DNA from: Parvicella tangerina
GTDB taxonomy: Bacteria > Bacteroidota > Bacteroidia > Flavobacteriales_D > Parvicellaceae
DNA: 64,000 bases
NCBI RefSeq assembly: GCF_907165195.1
Contig: NZ_OU015584.1
Span: 2,046,001 to 2,110,000 of the forward strand
Direction of reading: 5' to 3'
Shown here in pieces: positions 26,260 through 33,973 of the stretch. The position numbers and the translations under genes were made by a program. The notes beneath the pieces are model-generated. The model did no database searches, was not told the DNA's origin, and saw nothing but the letters and a program-made list of their open reading frames with translations. How positions within the stretch are numbered: position 1 is the stretch's first letter; each line of letters begins with the position of its first letter.

Positions 26260-26378
26260 TTTGTACGATAAAACCGCCAATTTTAAAAGACAACCAGAAT
26301 TATTAGAGGAACGCTCACCTGATGGGGTGGGCTTCTCTTATTTGGTTGTCGGGTGCTTGGCGGTACCTTTCGTACGAA
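26260..26378. ncRNA. 118-nt long imperfect hairpin, possible structured RNA or DNA fold
   Basis: Nested pairings run in perfect register: GTACG/CGTAC (outer), ACCGCCAA/TTGGCGGT, GACAACCA/TGGTTGTC, AGAGGA/TTCTCT, and GCTCACC/GGTGGGC around a 6-nt loop. They are separated by small internal loops. It lies 37 bp before the ATG at 26415, so it would form in that gene's 5' leader if transcribed from the left. It could be a cis-regulatory RNA, a small RNA or a single-strand origin. I could not match it to a known class. Confidence 0.6.
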
Positions 26379-26414
26379 TATGTAGAATGTCCGCCCCACC
26401 TATTTTTATAGCGA

Positions 26415-28130
26415 ATGAAAATATTACGAAAAAATGTATTTAATACAACCTTAAAATACTTTAGCCTTTATTACAAAACCAAGTTTTTAATTTTGATTTC
26501 CACCCCAATAATAACTACTCCTAAAATGCCAGTTCAACACCCAGTCTATTATAGTCAAATATTTAGAGAAGGGAATTTAATAGCCTTCTGGTCGGATCTA
26601 ACTTTAGCTTTTACCCTTTTGATAGGGTTAATTGGTAATACCCTGCTATTGCGCAACCCCATAGAAACTATCCAACTACTGTTTGTGGTAAGGGCACTCG
26701 TTATGGGTGAAATAAGTGTCTATGAAATTGAACTGTATTTGGATACGATTGGTGAAAGAGGTAGCAGTGGTAAAACAATACTAATTCAGGCGAGAAAAGT
26801 AGCTGTATTAATTACTTTTTTATCAGTTAGTAGCTGTGGTATTTGTCAATATGATTACGGAGGACAGTACAATTCTCCTGTTTCTCCTCAAATTCAACAA
26901 CAGAACTACCAGATTATGCGGAACATGGGTTACACGCCTCCACCAACCCAAGCCGAAATCCAGCAGGATTTGCAACGCAAAGCCTATGAAGCATATCAAC
27001 AACAGCAACGTCTTACACAGCAACAAAAGTCAGTTCTCATGGTCAAAACCCTTTTGGCAGAACACGAAAAAGAAATGAAGTACGATACGATAGCAAAGGC
27101 AAGTGTTAAACCTTATCATGGTAGGTTTAGGTTTTCCGACCAAAACAGTCTTGAATATTCATCAACGAAGTCTTATTATAATACAGCCTTCAAGGAGATT
27201 TCGGATATGTTAGATGGTAAGACACCCATTAATCTAAAAAGGGCTATTTATTTGGTTGAAAATGTAGTAATAAAAGATCAGGTTTCTTATGATGATTATT
27301 TAAGCAAAATCGAAGAATTAAAGACCTATACCAAAGGAGTTGCTAAAAAACAAGGTATTGACTTTAACACTTATATCGGGAAACATTTTGCCATTCAAAG
27401 GTTATATTCTGACACCACAGATCAAGCCTTTAACTACGATTTTAATGACATTTATGGGAATCAGAGTTACGCCCAACAATTTGTTACCAAACTGTTGTTT
27501 TCTGGAACAGGGCAATGTAGATCAATGCCTTTAGGTTACTTGTTACTGGCAGAAGAATTTGAAATTGACGCTTACCTTGCCTTTTCTCCGAAACATTCTT
27601 ATATCATGTTTCAGCATAAGGGGATTTGGTTTAACTTTGAGACTACTAACGGATGCCTGACAACGAACCAATGGATCGCAGGTTCAGGGTATGTAAAAGC
27701 CGAAAGTGTTCAAAGTAAAACCTATCTTGATCCAAAGGACAAAAAAGAGGTCTTAGCTCACTTACTCAATGATCTGGCGACAACCTACCGATTACAATTA
27801 GGCTATGACGATTTTTTAGGTGAAATGATAGACAAATCATTGGCTCATTTTTACTACATGCACGGAGTTATGGAAAAGGCTAATTTGGAGTCGGCAAGAT
27901 TGGATAAAGAAATCTGGGAAAATGGTATTCAAACCGAACAGGATTTACTAAATCATCCTGAACTTTCAAAACAACTACAAGACTTGTTAAACCTGTATGC
28001 CGAAATAGATAATATGGGATACTCAGAAATGACGGATGAAGCCTATGAGGAATGGTTGAAATCGTTAGAAGAAGAAAAGCAAAAACAAGACAGTAAGCAA
28101 TTAAAAATTAAACTTGAAATCAATGATTAA
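26415..28130 (+). CDS. Transglutaminase-like cysteine peptidase-fold protein, membrane-associated (paralogue 1)
   Basis: This encodes 571 residues from ATG 26415; ATGs at 26526 and 26703 are alternatives. There is a hydrophobic segment at about 57-80 and a lipobox-like stretch at about 128-141 (VAVLITFLSVSSC), which suggests the mature protein may start there. A Gln-rich linker follows, then a domain homologous to the next gene, with GTGQCRSMP (Cys), SPKHSYIMF (His) and WFNFETTNGC (Asn/Glu). That order of Cys, His and a polar residue fits transglutaminase-like hydrolases. It overlaps the next gene by 8 bp. The substrate is unknown. Confidence 0.7.
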   Translation: MKILRKNVFNTTLKYFSLYYKTKFLILISTPIITTPKMPVQHPVYYSQIFREGNLIAFWSDLTLAFTLLIGLIGNTLLLRNPIETIQLLFVVRALVMGEISVYEIELYLDTIGERGSSGKTILIQARKVAVLITFLSVSSCGICQYDYGGQYNSPVSPQIQQQNYQIMRNMGYTPPPTQAEIQQDLQRKAYEAYQQQQRLTQQQKSVLMVKTLLAEHEKEMKYDTIAKASVKPYHGRFRFSDQNSLEYSSTKSYYNTAFKEISDMLDGKTPINLKRAIYLVENVVIKDQVSYDDYLSKIEELKTYTKGVAKKQGIDFNTYIGKHFAIQRLYSDTTDQAFNYDFNDIYGNQSYAQQFVTKLLFSGTGQCRSMPLGYLLLAEEFEIDAYLAFSPKHSYIMFQHKGIWFNFETTNGCLTTNQWIAGSGYVKAESVQSKTYLDPKDKKEVLAHLLNDLATTYRLQLGYDDFLGEMIDKSLAHFYYMHGVMEKANLESARLDKEIWENGIQTEQDLLNHPELSKQLQDLLNLYAEIDNMGYSEMTDEAYEEWLKSLEEEKQKQDSKQLKIKLEIND

Positions 28131-29205
28131 TTGGGTTAAATATGGTGTTTTAGTTCTCTTATTTATAGGGTGTTCGGAAAGTATGTTTTCTCAGTCAGAA
28201 TACTACGAAAATGCTTATTTGGAAATTGAAAAGATGTTGGAAGGCAAGAAACCGTTGAGTTTCAAAAAAGCGGTTTATGAAGTAGAAAATGCCTACCATG
28301 CTGACACATTAGATGAAAAGGGGTTTAATCAAAAAATAAAAAGTTACGTTGCAATTATTAATGGCTGGATTGATCAAAATTATTTTCAAAATTATCTGTA
28401 CGAGGATAGTTCCGACTTCAAGAAAAATGCAGGGATTTTTCAGATAATGACGGATACGATTTTTATTGGTTCACAAAAGGCTCATACATTACCGTTTGAG
28501 TATGATTTCGATGATTTTTTTGGTGAGTACGATTTGACCAAACATTTTGTAAGTAAATTAATGATTACTCACACGGGAAATTGCCATTCTATGCCTTATT
28601 TGTATAGAATTTTAGCGGAAGAAATGGAAACTCCAGCTTATTTAGCATTTGCCCCAAATCACATGTATATTAAAGCCAGGTCAAAAGATCCGAAAATTGG
28701 ATTTTATAATACCGAATTAACGTCTAAATGCTTCCCTGTGGATGCGTGGGTGATGACTTCTGGCTATGTTTCTGTTAATCAAATTGTAAGCGGCATTTAT
28801 ATGGACACCTTAAGCCTCGAACAAAGTGTTGCTATTAACCTGATTGATTTAGCAGAAGGTTATAAACGAAAAGACACGCTTTATCATGACTTTGTAATTA
28901 AGTGCTGTGATCTTGCTGTTAAACACTACCCTAACTATGCGAATGGGTTGTTGCTAAAGGCAGAGACCATGAAAGAACAATTTGAGGTATGGATGAAAAA
29001 CGCAGGGGTAAAATTCCCCAGTGAAATGTTTGTATATCCTGATGCCAAAGCCTTGTTTGATGAAATGGAGGAGACATACACGAAATTGGTTGAACTGGAT
29101 TATAGAAATGTTTCCAAAAAAACTTACTTAAAATGGCTGGAAGAATTAGCCAACAACTTAGATAAATACAACAATCAAAAAATCACTAACTTTAATCACA
29201 AATAA
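28123..29205 (+). CDS. Transglutaminase-like secreted protein (paralogue 2)
   Basis: This encodes 360 residues from ATG 28123, which overlaps the stop of the preceding gene. The signal is MINWVKYGVLVLLFIGC, lipoprotein-like. The core domain aligns with paralogue 1 along its length: YYENAYLEIEKMLEGKKPLSFKKAVY against YYNTAFKEISDMLDGKTPINLKRAIY. The catalytic Cys (HTGNCHSMP), His (APNHMYIKA) and NTELTSKC are all conserved. Helical repeats follow. It sits 2 bp upstream of the RHS protein and forms one operon with it. Confidence 0.72.
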   Translation: MINWVKYGVLVLLFIGCSESMFSQSEYYENAYLEIEKMLEGKKPLSFKKAVYEVENAYHADTLDEKGFNQKIKSYVAIINGWIDQNYFQNYLYEDSSDFKKNAGIFQIMTDTIFIGSQKAHTLPFEYDFDDFFGEYDLTKHFVSKLMITHTGNCHSMPYLYRILAEEMETPAYLAFAPNHMYIKARSKDPKIGFYNTELTSKCFPVDAWVMTSGYVSVNQIVSGIYMDTLSLEQSVAINLIDLAEGYKRKDTLYHDFVIKCCDLAVKHYPNYANGLLLKAETMKEQFEVWMKNAGVKFPSEMFVYPDAKALFDEMEETYTKLVELDYRNVSKKTYLKWLEELANNLDKYNNQKITNFNHK

Positions 29206-29207
29206 CG

Positions 29208-30236
29208 ATGAGAAAATTAGCCTTAATAATTAGTTTAAGCCTTTCATATTTTGGCTTTGGACAAGATTATCCGAATCCATTCGAAGAAATTGGTAAGGAT
29301 GTTGAAATACTTTCCCTATCCAATGGAGAATATGACGAATTTTTTCCAAATGACACAATTAGACGTATAGGTACAGTCATGTTTAATACAATTGAAATGA
29401 AGATTGATTGTTTTGTTTCAGAAGAAATATTAAAATCGGAAGCAATGCCTGAAGGTTACTTAGTAAGCAGATGGTTAAGTCCTGACCCATTAGCTCATAA
29501 GTACCCCGAAATATCACCATATAATTTTGTGGGAAATATGCCCATAGCCGCCATTGATCCAACTGGAAAAATATTTGTAATGTATTTCAAAGCGGTTGAT
29601 AATAATGGAGACAAGATAAAGGTGAAAGTAACTTTTGATGGGGAGACAATAAATATGTACAATGAGAAATCAGGCGAATTTCTTGGGGTTTACGAATCTG
29701 GAACGAACGAATTTGTTGATGCCGTTGTTACTTCGTATAACTATTTTGTTGATAATGGCGCAGATGTTGATAATATGTTTCAAACAATTGCAAAAGATAA
29801 GGAAAACGAAGTGACAATAGAAGAGACTAATAAAGCAACTGGAGTTCAATTTGACCCAAGAAACAATACTATAAGTTGGAGTCCTGAGTGGGGATTAGAC
29901 ATAAAACTTGGTGCAGATAGCCCCTATAATGAATCAGGTGAATATATAGAAGGAAATCAAAGTCCTGCTATCGGTTTGTTTAATGAAGTAGCTGGGGCTT
30001 ATGTAACTCTGTACCTTGATTCAAATCCAGAAAAGAAAAAAGAATTAGGAATAGAGGATCTAATGGATGAAGAAGAATGGCACATTGACAAAGAAAATGA
30101 GGCAATTGACATCCTCAATTCTAAGGGGTATAACGAAACAAAACGTTATGATGAGTATTGTCATGGATGTTTCGATAGAAAAATGTCCGGACCGACATCT
30201 ACAACAAGTAAAAAAGAAGCTAATAAATCTGAATAA
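29208..30236 (+). CDS. Minimal RHS-core protein with degenerate metallopeptidase-like toxin domain
   Basis: This encodes 342 residues. Residues 1-18 are a signal peptide. Residues 85-120 are the RHS-associated core end (RWLSPDPLAHKYPEISPYNFVGN, then IDPTGK), after which the protein-specific C-terminus begins. That tail resembles the Zn-peptidase-like tips of Bacteroidota RHS proteins (GVQFDPRNNTISW, SPAIGLFNEVAGAY, a later NEAIDILN and a GPTST end). The usual HExxH is replaced by NEVAG, so both His ligands are missing. The long RHS shell is absent. The next gene is a candidate immunity protein. Confidence 0.72.
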   Translation: MRKLALIISLSLSYFGFGQDYPNPFEEIGKDVEILSLSNGEYDEFFPNDTIRRIGTVMFNTIEMKIDCFVSEEILKSEAMPEGYLVSRWLSPDPLAHKYPEISPYNFVGNMPIAAIDPTGKIFVMYFKAVDNNGDKIKVKVTFDGETINMYNEKSGEFLGVYESGTNEFVDAVVTSYNYFVDNGADVDNMFQTIAKDKENEVTIEETNKATGVQFDPRNNTISWSPEWGLDIKLGADSPYNESGEYIEGNQSPAIGLFNEVAGAYVTLYLDSNPEKKKELGIEDLMDEEEWHIDKENEAIDILNSKGYNETKRYDEYCHGCFDRKMSGPTSTTSKKEANKSE

Positions 30237-30237
30237 A

Positions 30238-30708
30238 ATGATGACTAAATTAGTTAAGTATATAATTACTGTCTTGGTTTTTCTAAATACCCAATCAGTA
30301 TCAGCTCAATTAAGATCAGTAAAGGAGACAGCTATCAATGAAGTAGAAATATGTCTAATCCCTTTTCAATTAAAGTTAAAGGTAGAACCTCTATTGGACA
30401 GTGTTATTCACAATTCTGAAAAATTTTGTGAAAGGAGTAATTACAAATTAATTTTTAATGAGTTTGATGATGATATAAAAACGAGAGAAGATTTTGTTTC
30501 ATACTTTACCGAAGCCTCTTTGCTAAAAAATCATGACAAATATTTAATTCGAGGAAGAGTGGTTATAAGTTACCTCGACACAGATGTTAATGATGTTTTA
30601 TTGTTAGATCAAAATGGGTATATATATTTTAGAGATAAATGGTATCAAAATGGTCAAATCTTAGATTTTTTACTTGGTAATTTTTCTAAAAAAGTAATTG
30701 AATATTAA
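30238..30708 (+). CDS. Secreted small protein, candidate immunity partner of the RHS protein
   Basis: The start is ATG 30238 (156 residues), one base after the RHS stop codon; the frame also extends upstream inside the RHS gene but that part is not coding. The N-terminus MTKLVKYIITVLVFLNTQSVSA is a signal peptide. The rest is an alpha/beta domain of about 130 residues without recognised motifs. Position directly behind a toxin-type RHS tip and periplasmic targeting suggest immunity. This is inferred from context only. Confidence 0.6.
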   Translation: MMTKLVKYIITVLVFLNTQSVSAQLRSVKETAINEVEICLIPFQLKLKVEPLLDSVIHNSEKFCERSNYKLIFNEFDDDIKTREDFVSYFTEASLLKNHDKYLIRGRVVISYLDTDVNDVLLLDQNGYIYFRDKWYQNGQILDFLLGNFSKKVIEY

Positions 30709-30773
30709 GTTTTACTCATTCTTTTTAGCAAACTGTAAAGAGAAATAATAATAATAAGTCATAACTCTAAAAA

Positions 30774-31067
30774 ATGAAAATAGACGAACTCTACCAAAAA
30801 GTGATAGAAGGATTACCAACTAAAGAACTTCATCCTTTACACAAAGCAATTATGGAAGAATGTTGTGAAAATGCACTAAACAATTCTCAAAAGATTTCTG
30901 ATCTTGACACCTTGGTTGATGTTGTACACCTAGCCTTTCTGACTTGTAACACAACTTTAAAAGGCACACTTTTAGGTTCTCTGGAAGCGGTAAATGCGGA
31001 TCAGGTTACACTTAACTATCGAGATCAAACCTTTATCATTTCCCGAAATTCTCCACTATTAGACTAA
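30774..31067 (+). CDS. Small hypothetical protein
   Basis: This 97-residue cytosolic protein is helical in the first 70 residues (MKIDELYQKVIEGLPTKELH, TLVDVVHLAFLTCNTTLKG) with a short beta end. No family recognised. It is followed after 5 bp by the next unknown gene, and the two look like a two-gene unit that could be an accessory defence or toxin-antitoxin pair. There is no direct evidence for that. Confidence 0.55.
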   Translation: MKIDELYQKVIEGLPTKELHPLHKAIMEECCENALNNSQKISDLDTLVDVVHLAFLTCNTTLKGTLLGSLEAVNADQVTLNYRDQTFIISRNSPLLD

Positions 31068-31072
31068 AAAAC

Positions 31073-31660
31073 ATGACTAACAATTTTATTTCTCCTTACA
31101 ACTTGCCGTTCTTCTCACAGTTAAAAACTCAAAGAGAAGCGATGATAAATTCTCTCGTCAATAATCTTAAAATTAACGATGTTAGAGATGATGAAAAGTT
31201 TGCCCAAACAACAACACGAATTAAGCATGCTGTTCTCATAAAAAAGGTCGTGTTCGGTGAACCAAAATGTATTGACCATGAATATGAAGAAAAACCACTT
31301 AACATACAACAACAATTAGTTGGCGGTTTTAGCAAAGATCATTACATACACCAAATTGAATTTCCATTTACTGGTGACACAGAGTTGTTTAATCATACCC
31401 CTGAAAAAGGGTTCTCATATTTAAGTTCTGATCGTGGGCTTATTCTACCTAATTATAATAAGTTAACTGTTTATGCAGACCTTCCTGAATTGAACCCCAC
31501 TAAAGCAATTGCAGAAGCACGAGGTTTTTTATCAATGACAACGCAGTTTGTAAATGCCAATAATGCTTCTATAGATAACTGGGAGGTTAGTGTAACTCAA
31601 AGGATTGACCGACAATTGCAACAAAAACGTGAAGAGTTAATTAAACTTTTTGGAGACTAA
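31073..31660 (+). CDS. Hypothetical protein
   Basis: This 195-residue cytosolic protein has no signal peptide or membrane segment. It is beta-rich in the middle (HYIHQIEFPFTGDTELF, NKLTVYADLPEL) with a C-terminal coiled helix (QRIDRQLQQKREELIKLFGD). Not recognised. It is tightly coupled to the 97-residue gene upstream. Confidence 0.55.
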   Translation: MTNNFISPYNLPFFSQLKTQREAMINSLVNNLKINDVRDDEKFAQTTTRIKHAVLIKKVVFGEPKCIDHEYEEKPLNIQQQLVGGFSKDHYIHQIEFPFTGDTELFNHTPEKGFSYLSSDRGLILPNYNKLTVYADLPELNPTKAIAEARGFLSMTTQFVNANNASIDNWEVSVTQRIDRQLQQKREELIKLFGD

Positions 31661-31801
31661 TATATCCTAAGTGAGTATTAAACAACGTTCATTTAATGGG
31701 ATAATTAGTTTTATATTTATAGAGCCCTTTTTTTACGCTAGGTGATTGTAAAATCATGCTCGTTTTCAAGAATAATTCCATAGTTTATCTGAATAATAAA
31801 A

Positions 31802-32548
31802 ATGATGACTAAAACTAATAATGCTATTGAAGCCATTAAGTTAAACGCTCATTCAATTTATACTATTGAGGATTGTTATCTTAATGCTATTATGAATTTG
31901 TTGTCTTTAGCTAAATACCAGTTTAATTCTGCATTTATTATTGAAAACATAAATTATCTTGAAGAGATTTGTTCTTTGCCTGAAGATGAAGCTAAAAAAG
32001 AAAAGCAAATCTTAAGACAACTGGCTGAAAACAGTACAATTGACGCTGTAAAAATCTCTTTATGCTTTGAGAATATTGGTAAAGCAATTTTGTTAGGATC
32101 AGGCTTTATAATACACAAAGTGGATAAAAATATTAATTCTGACCTTTTCAAAGAACAACAAAAAAGACCGATAGAAATTAGTGAGTTTGCTAACGATCAT
32201 TGGTTTGAAGATGATAAAGTTAACACAACAGATAATAATTTAAAAAAAAAAATAATGGGCGTAAGCCAAGTACACACTATCCATTATAGCACAATCATAG
32301 GTAAACCAAAATACTCAGGACTTTTAAATATTGATAATGATATGTTACAGTTCTTAAGAGAAATCAATGATCGTAGAAATCAGTTGCATTTCCTGAACAC
32401 TTTTGGAGTTACTTTAAAAAACTCTGACTATGATAGATATAAAAGTTTAAAAGAGCAGGTAGATAGTTACTATAACAAAGCCCTTTTAAAATACAAAGAT
32501 CGCACGGGAAAAACAATCAATGGATTAGATTTGATTATGAAAGAGTAG
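31802..32548 (+). CDS. Hypothetical helical protein with HEPN-like Rx4H motif
   Basis: This 248-residue protein is almost entirely helical. Near residue 195 it has LREINDRRNQLHFL, which fits the R-x4-6-H signature of HEPN ribonucleases (often with Asn after Arg). HEPN proteins are common in abortive-infection and toxin systems. Its place directly before the integrase, at the cargo end of the island, suits a defence gene. No partner nucleotidyltransferase is seen. Assignment is tentative. The genes are convergent, with 1 bp between the two stops. Confidence 0.55.
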   Translation: MMTKTNNAIEAIKLNAHSIYTIEDCYLNAIMNLLSLAKYQFNSAFIIENINYLEEICSLPEDEAKKEKQILRQLAENSTIDAVKISLCFENIGKAILLGSGFIIHKVDKNINSDLFKEQQKRPIEISEFANDHWFEDDKVNTTDNNLKKKIMGVSQVHTIHYSTIIGKPKYSGLLNIDNDMLQFLREINDRRNQLHFLNTFGVTLKNSDYDRYKSLKEQVDSYYNKALLKYKDRTGKTINGLDLIMKE

Positions 32549-32549
32549 T

Positions 32550-33839
32550 TTAATCAACTATTTGGTCATTTGCATCATCCAACACATCATCATCAAAAGA
32601 ATCTAAATAGATTTGGGTGGTTCTTAGATCAGAATGACCTAACCCCTCAGATATTACAGAAATTGGAAGCATTTTTCTTTTAGCAATCGTAGCCCATGAA
32701 TGACGAGCGTAATATGTTGTTATATCTTCATCCAGTCCAACCATTGCACCGATCTCCCGAATCCTTCGATTGATTCGCTTTCGTTTTTGCTTGTAAGTCC
32801 TGTAACCGATTTCCGTATCTGTATAACCAATAGGAAACACTTTATCGTTTTTGTCCTTCTCAAAAATATTGTAACTGTTCAGTATTGCTAAAGATTCGTC
32901 CGTTAGCTTTATCGAGAACTCTCCTTTGCTCTTACTCCGCTTATAATTCAATCGTCCCTGAACCAGTTTTCCATTTTCGTATTTCGCTCCCAAAATTTGC
33001 CATTTCTCTAACTTCGCAATATCAACGAAATTGATCCCCATATTATTAAACATGAATAGGAAGTAGTTTTTTGCATCCCATAAAGCGGAATGAGGTTTCA
33101 ATTCGAGTTTTCTAATATCCCGTATAACTTCAATTCGCAATGCTCTCTTTTTGGTCTTTTCTGCTTTGGGAATCTTATACCGTTCAAACGGGTTTAAATC
33201 ACTTGTTATAACTCCTTCCAAGATTGCTTCCTTATAAAGCGTTTGAATAGGTCGTAAATAAATGCTGATCGTACTATTTTTGTTGTTTCTGCTCTTGCAG
33301 TACGCTTCAAAGCCACGTAAGAAAGCTAAATCCACATCCGCAAATAGAATTTCATCTTTACCAAAATAACTTTGAAAGCGTTCTAAAGATGATCTAAAAA
33401 CAGCCGCATAACCGTTTCCTTTACTTTGGGTTAAGAGTTTGATTCTCTCGTTAGCGTATTTTGTCAGCGAACTGGAATTTAATTTCTTTGCTAAGATTCT
33501 GTTTTTTGTTCGTTGGGTGGTATTCTCAGATGAAAAAACAACAATTTCCAAATTGCTTTTAAGTTCCCCGATTTGCATTTCCTCTACTTCAAGAGTGTTA
33601 TTTAATACGTAAGTTTTCGCTTTTGAGAGTTGCAACTCAATCTTAGCATTTATCAAATTTGAATTGGGAACTGATTTACCGATAAAACTAACATCACTCC
33701 ATTTTTCTATTAAGCATGATTTTTTGAGATTGATAAAACGGGTTTGTCCTTTGTGGGAAATAGCGATAACTATCGGGTAAGTTCCATCCGATTTTTCCCG
33801 GTTCTTGCGAGTATCTAATTTTAGTTTAACTTTAGCCAT
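32550..33839 (-). CDS. Tyrosine recombinase/integrase of element 1 (IntDOT-like)
   Basis: This encodes 429 residues. An arm-binding beta domain lies at 1-90, a SAM-like core-binding domain at about 115-205 and the catalytic domain at 220-420. The box I position reads NNMGINFVDIAKL, with the usual Arg missing as in other Bacteroidota integrases related to IntDOT. Box II reads TYYARHSWAT (Arg present, His replaced). GLGHSDLRTTQIYL holds the His and the nucleophile Tyr. It reads away from attR, whose core begins 156 bp upstream. It should recombine the 46-bp core in tRNA-Pro. Confidence 0.92.
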   Translation of the reverse strand: MAKVKLKLDTRKNREKSDGTYPIVIAISHKGQTRFINLKKSCLIEKWSDVSFIGKSVPNSNLINAKIELQLSKAKTYVLNNTLEVEEMQIGELKSNLEIVVFSSENTTQRTKNRILAKKLNSSSLTKYANERIKLLTQSKGNGYAAVFRSSLERFQSYFGKDEILFADVDLAFLRGFEAYCKSRNNKNSTISIYLRPIQTLYKEAILEGVITSDLNPFERYKIPKAEKTKKRALRIEVIRDIRKLELKPHSALWDAKNYFLFMFNNMGINFVDIAKLEKWQILGAKYENGKLVQGRLNYKRSKSKGEFSIKLTDESLAILNSYNIFEKDKNDKVFPIGYTDTEIGYRTYKQKRKRINRRIREIGAMVGLDEDITTYYARHSWATIAKRKMLPISVISEGLGHSDLRTTQIYLDSFDDDVLDDANDQIVD

Positions 33840-33861
33840 TATGATCTGTTTTGGTTAAAAA

Positions 33862-33881
33862 TTGCACGTGTAATTGCACGT
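33862..33881. promoter_or_regulatory. Putative integrase arm-type sites, right end
   Basis: Two TTGCACGT copies start 12 bp apart, between the integrase start codon and attR. They mirror the pair at 23571. They may bind integrase during recombination and also repress its own promoter. Confidence 0.5.
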
Positions 33882-33973
33882 TTTCAATTCTAAAATAGAT
33901 CGAAATAGAATGAAATGAAATTACAATTATTAACAAACTCCTTTATTCATAACGGTTTTGAGGGTGTTATGTT

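Larger units (their letters stand above)
25323..26414. other. 1.1-kb noncoding hub with inverted and tandem repeats
   Basis: No convincing gene lies between the two divergent units. The region holds hairpins at 25450-25467 (ATCAGT/ACTGAT), 25483-25505 (CTAAACT/AGTTTAG), 25635-25652 (GTGCG/CGCAC) and 26062-26090 (TACGcATAAA/TTTATaCGTA). It also holds the 46-bp tandem array and the 118-nt hairpin listed separately. The density of structure suggests an origin of replication or transfer, or a regulatory RNA. This role is inferred. Confidence 0.6.

Noticed and set aside
26260-26378. Integron attC site or hammerhead ribozyme
   Set aside because: No RYYYAAC/GTTRRRY ends and no integron integrase; the hammerhead GAAA and CUGAUGA core is absent. 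The fold is kept as an unclassified structured element.
30067-30237. Upstream extension of the candidate immunity gene inside the RHS gene
   Set aside because: The extension lies in another frame of the RHS coding region; the signal peptide begins at ATG 30238.
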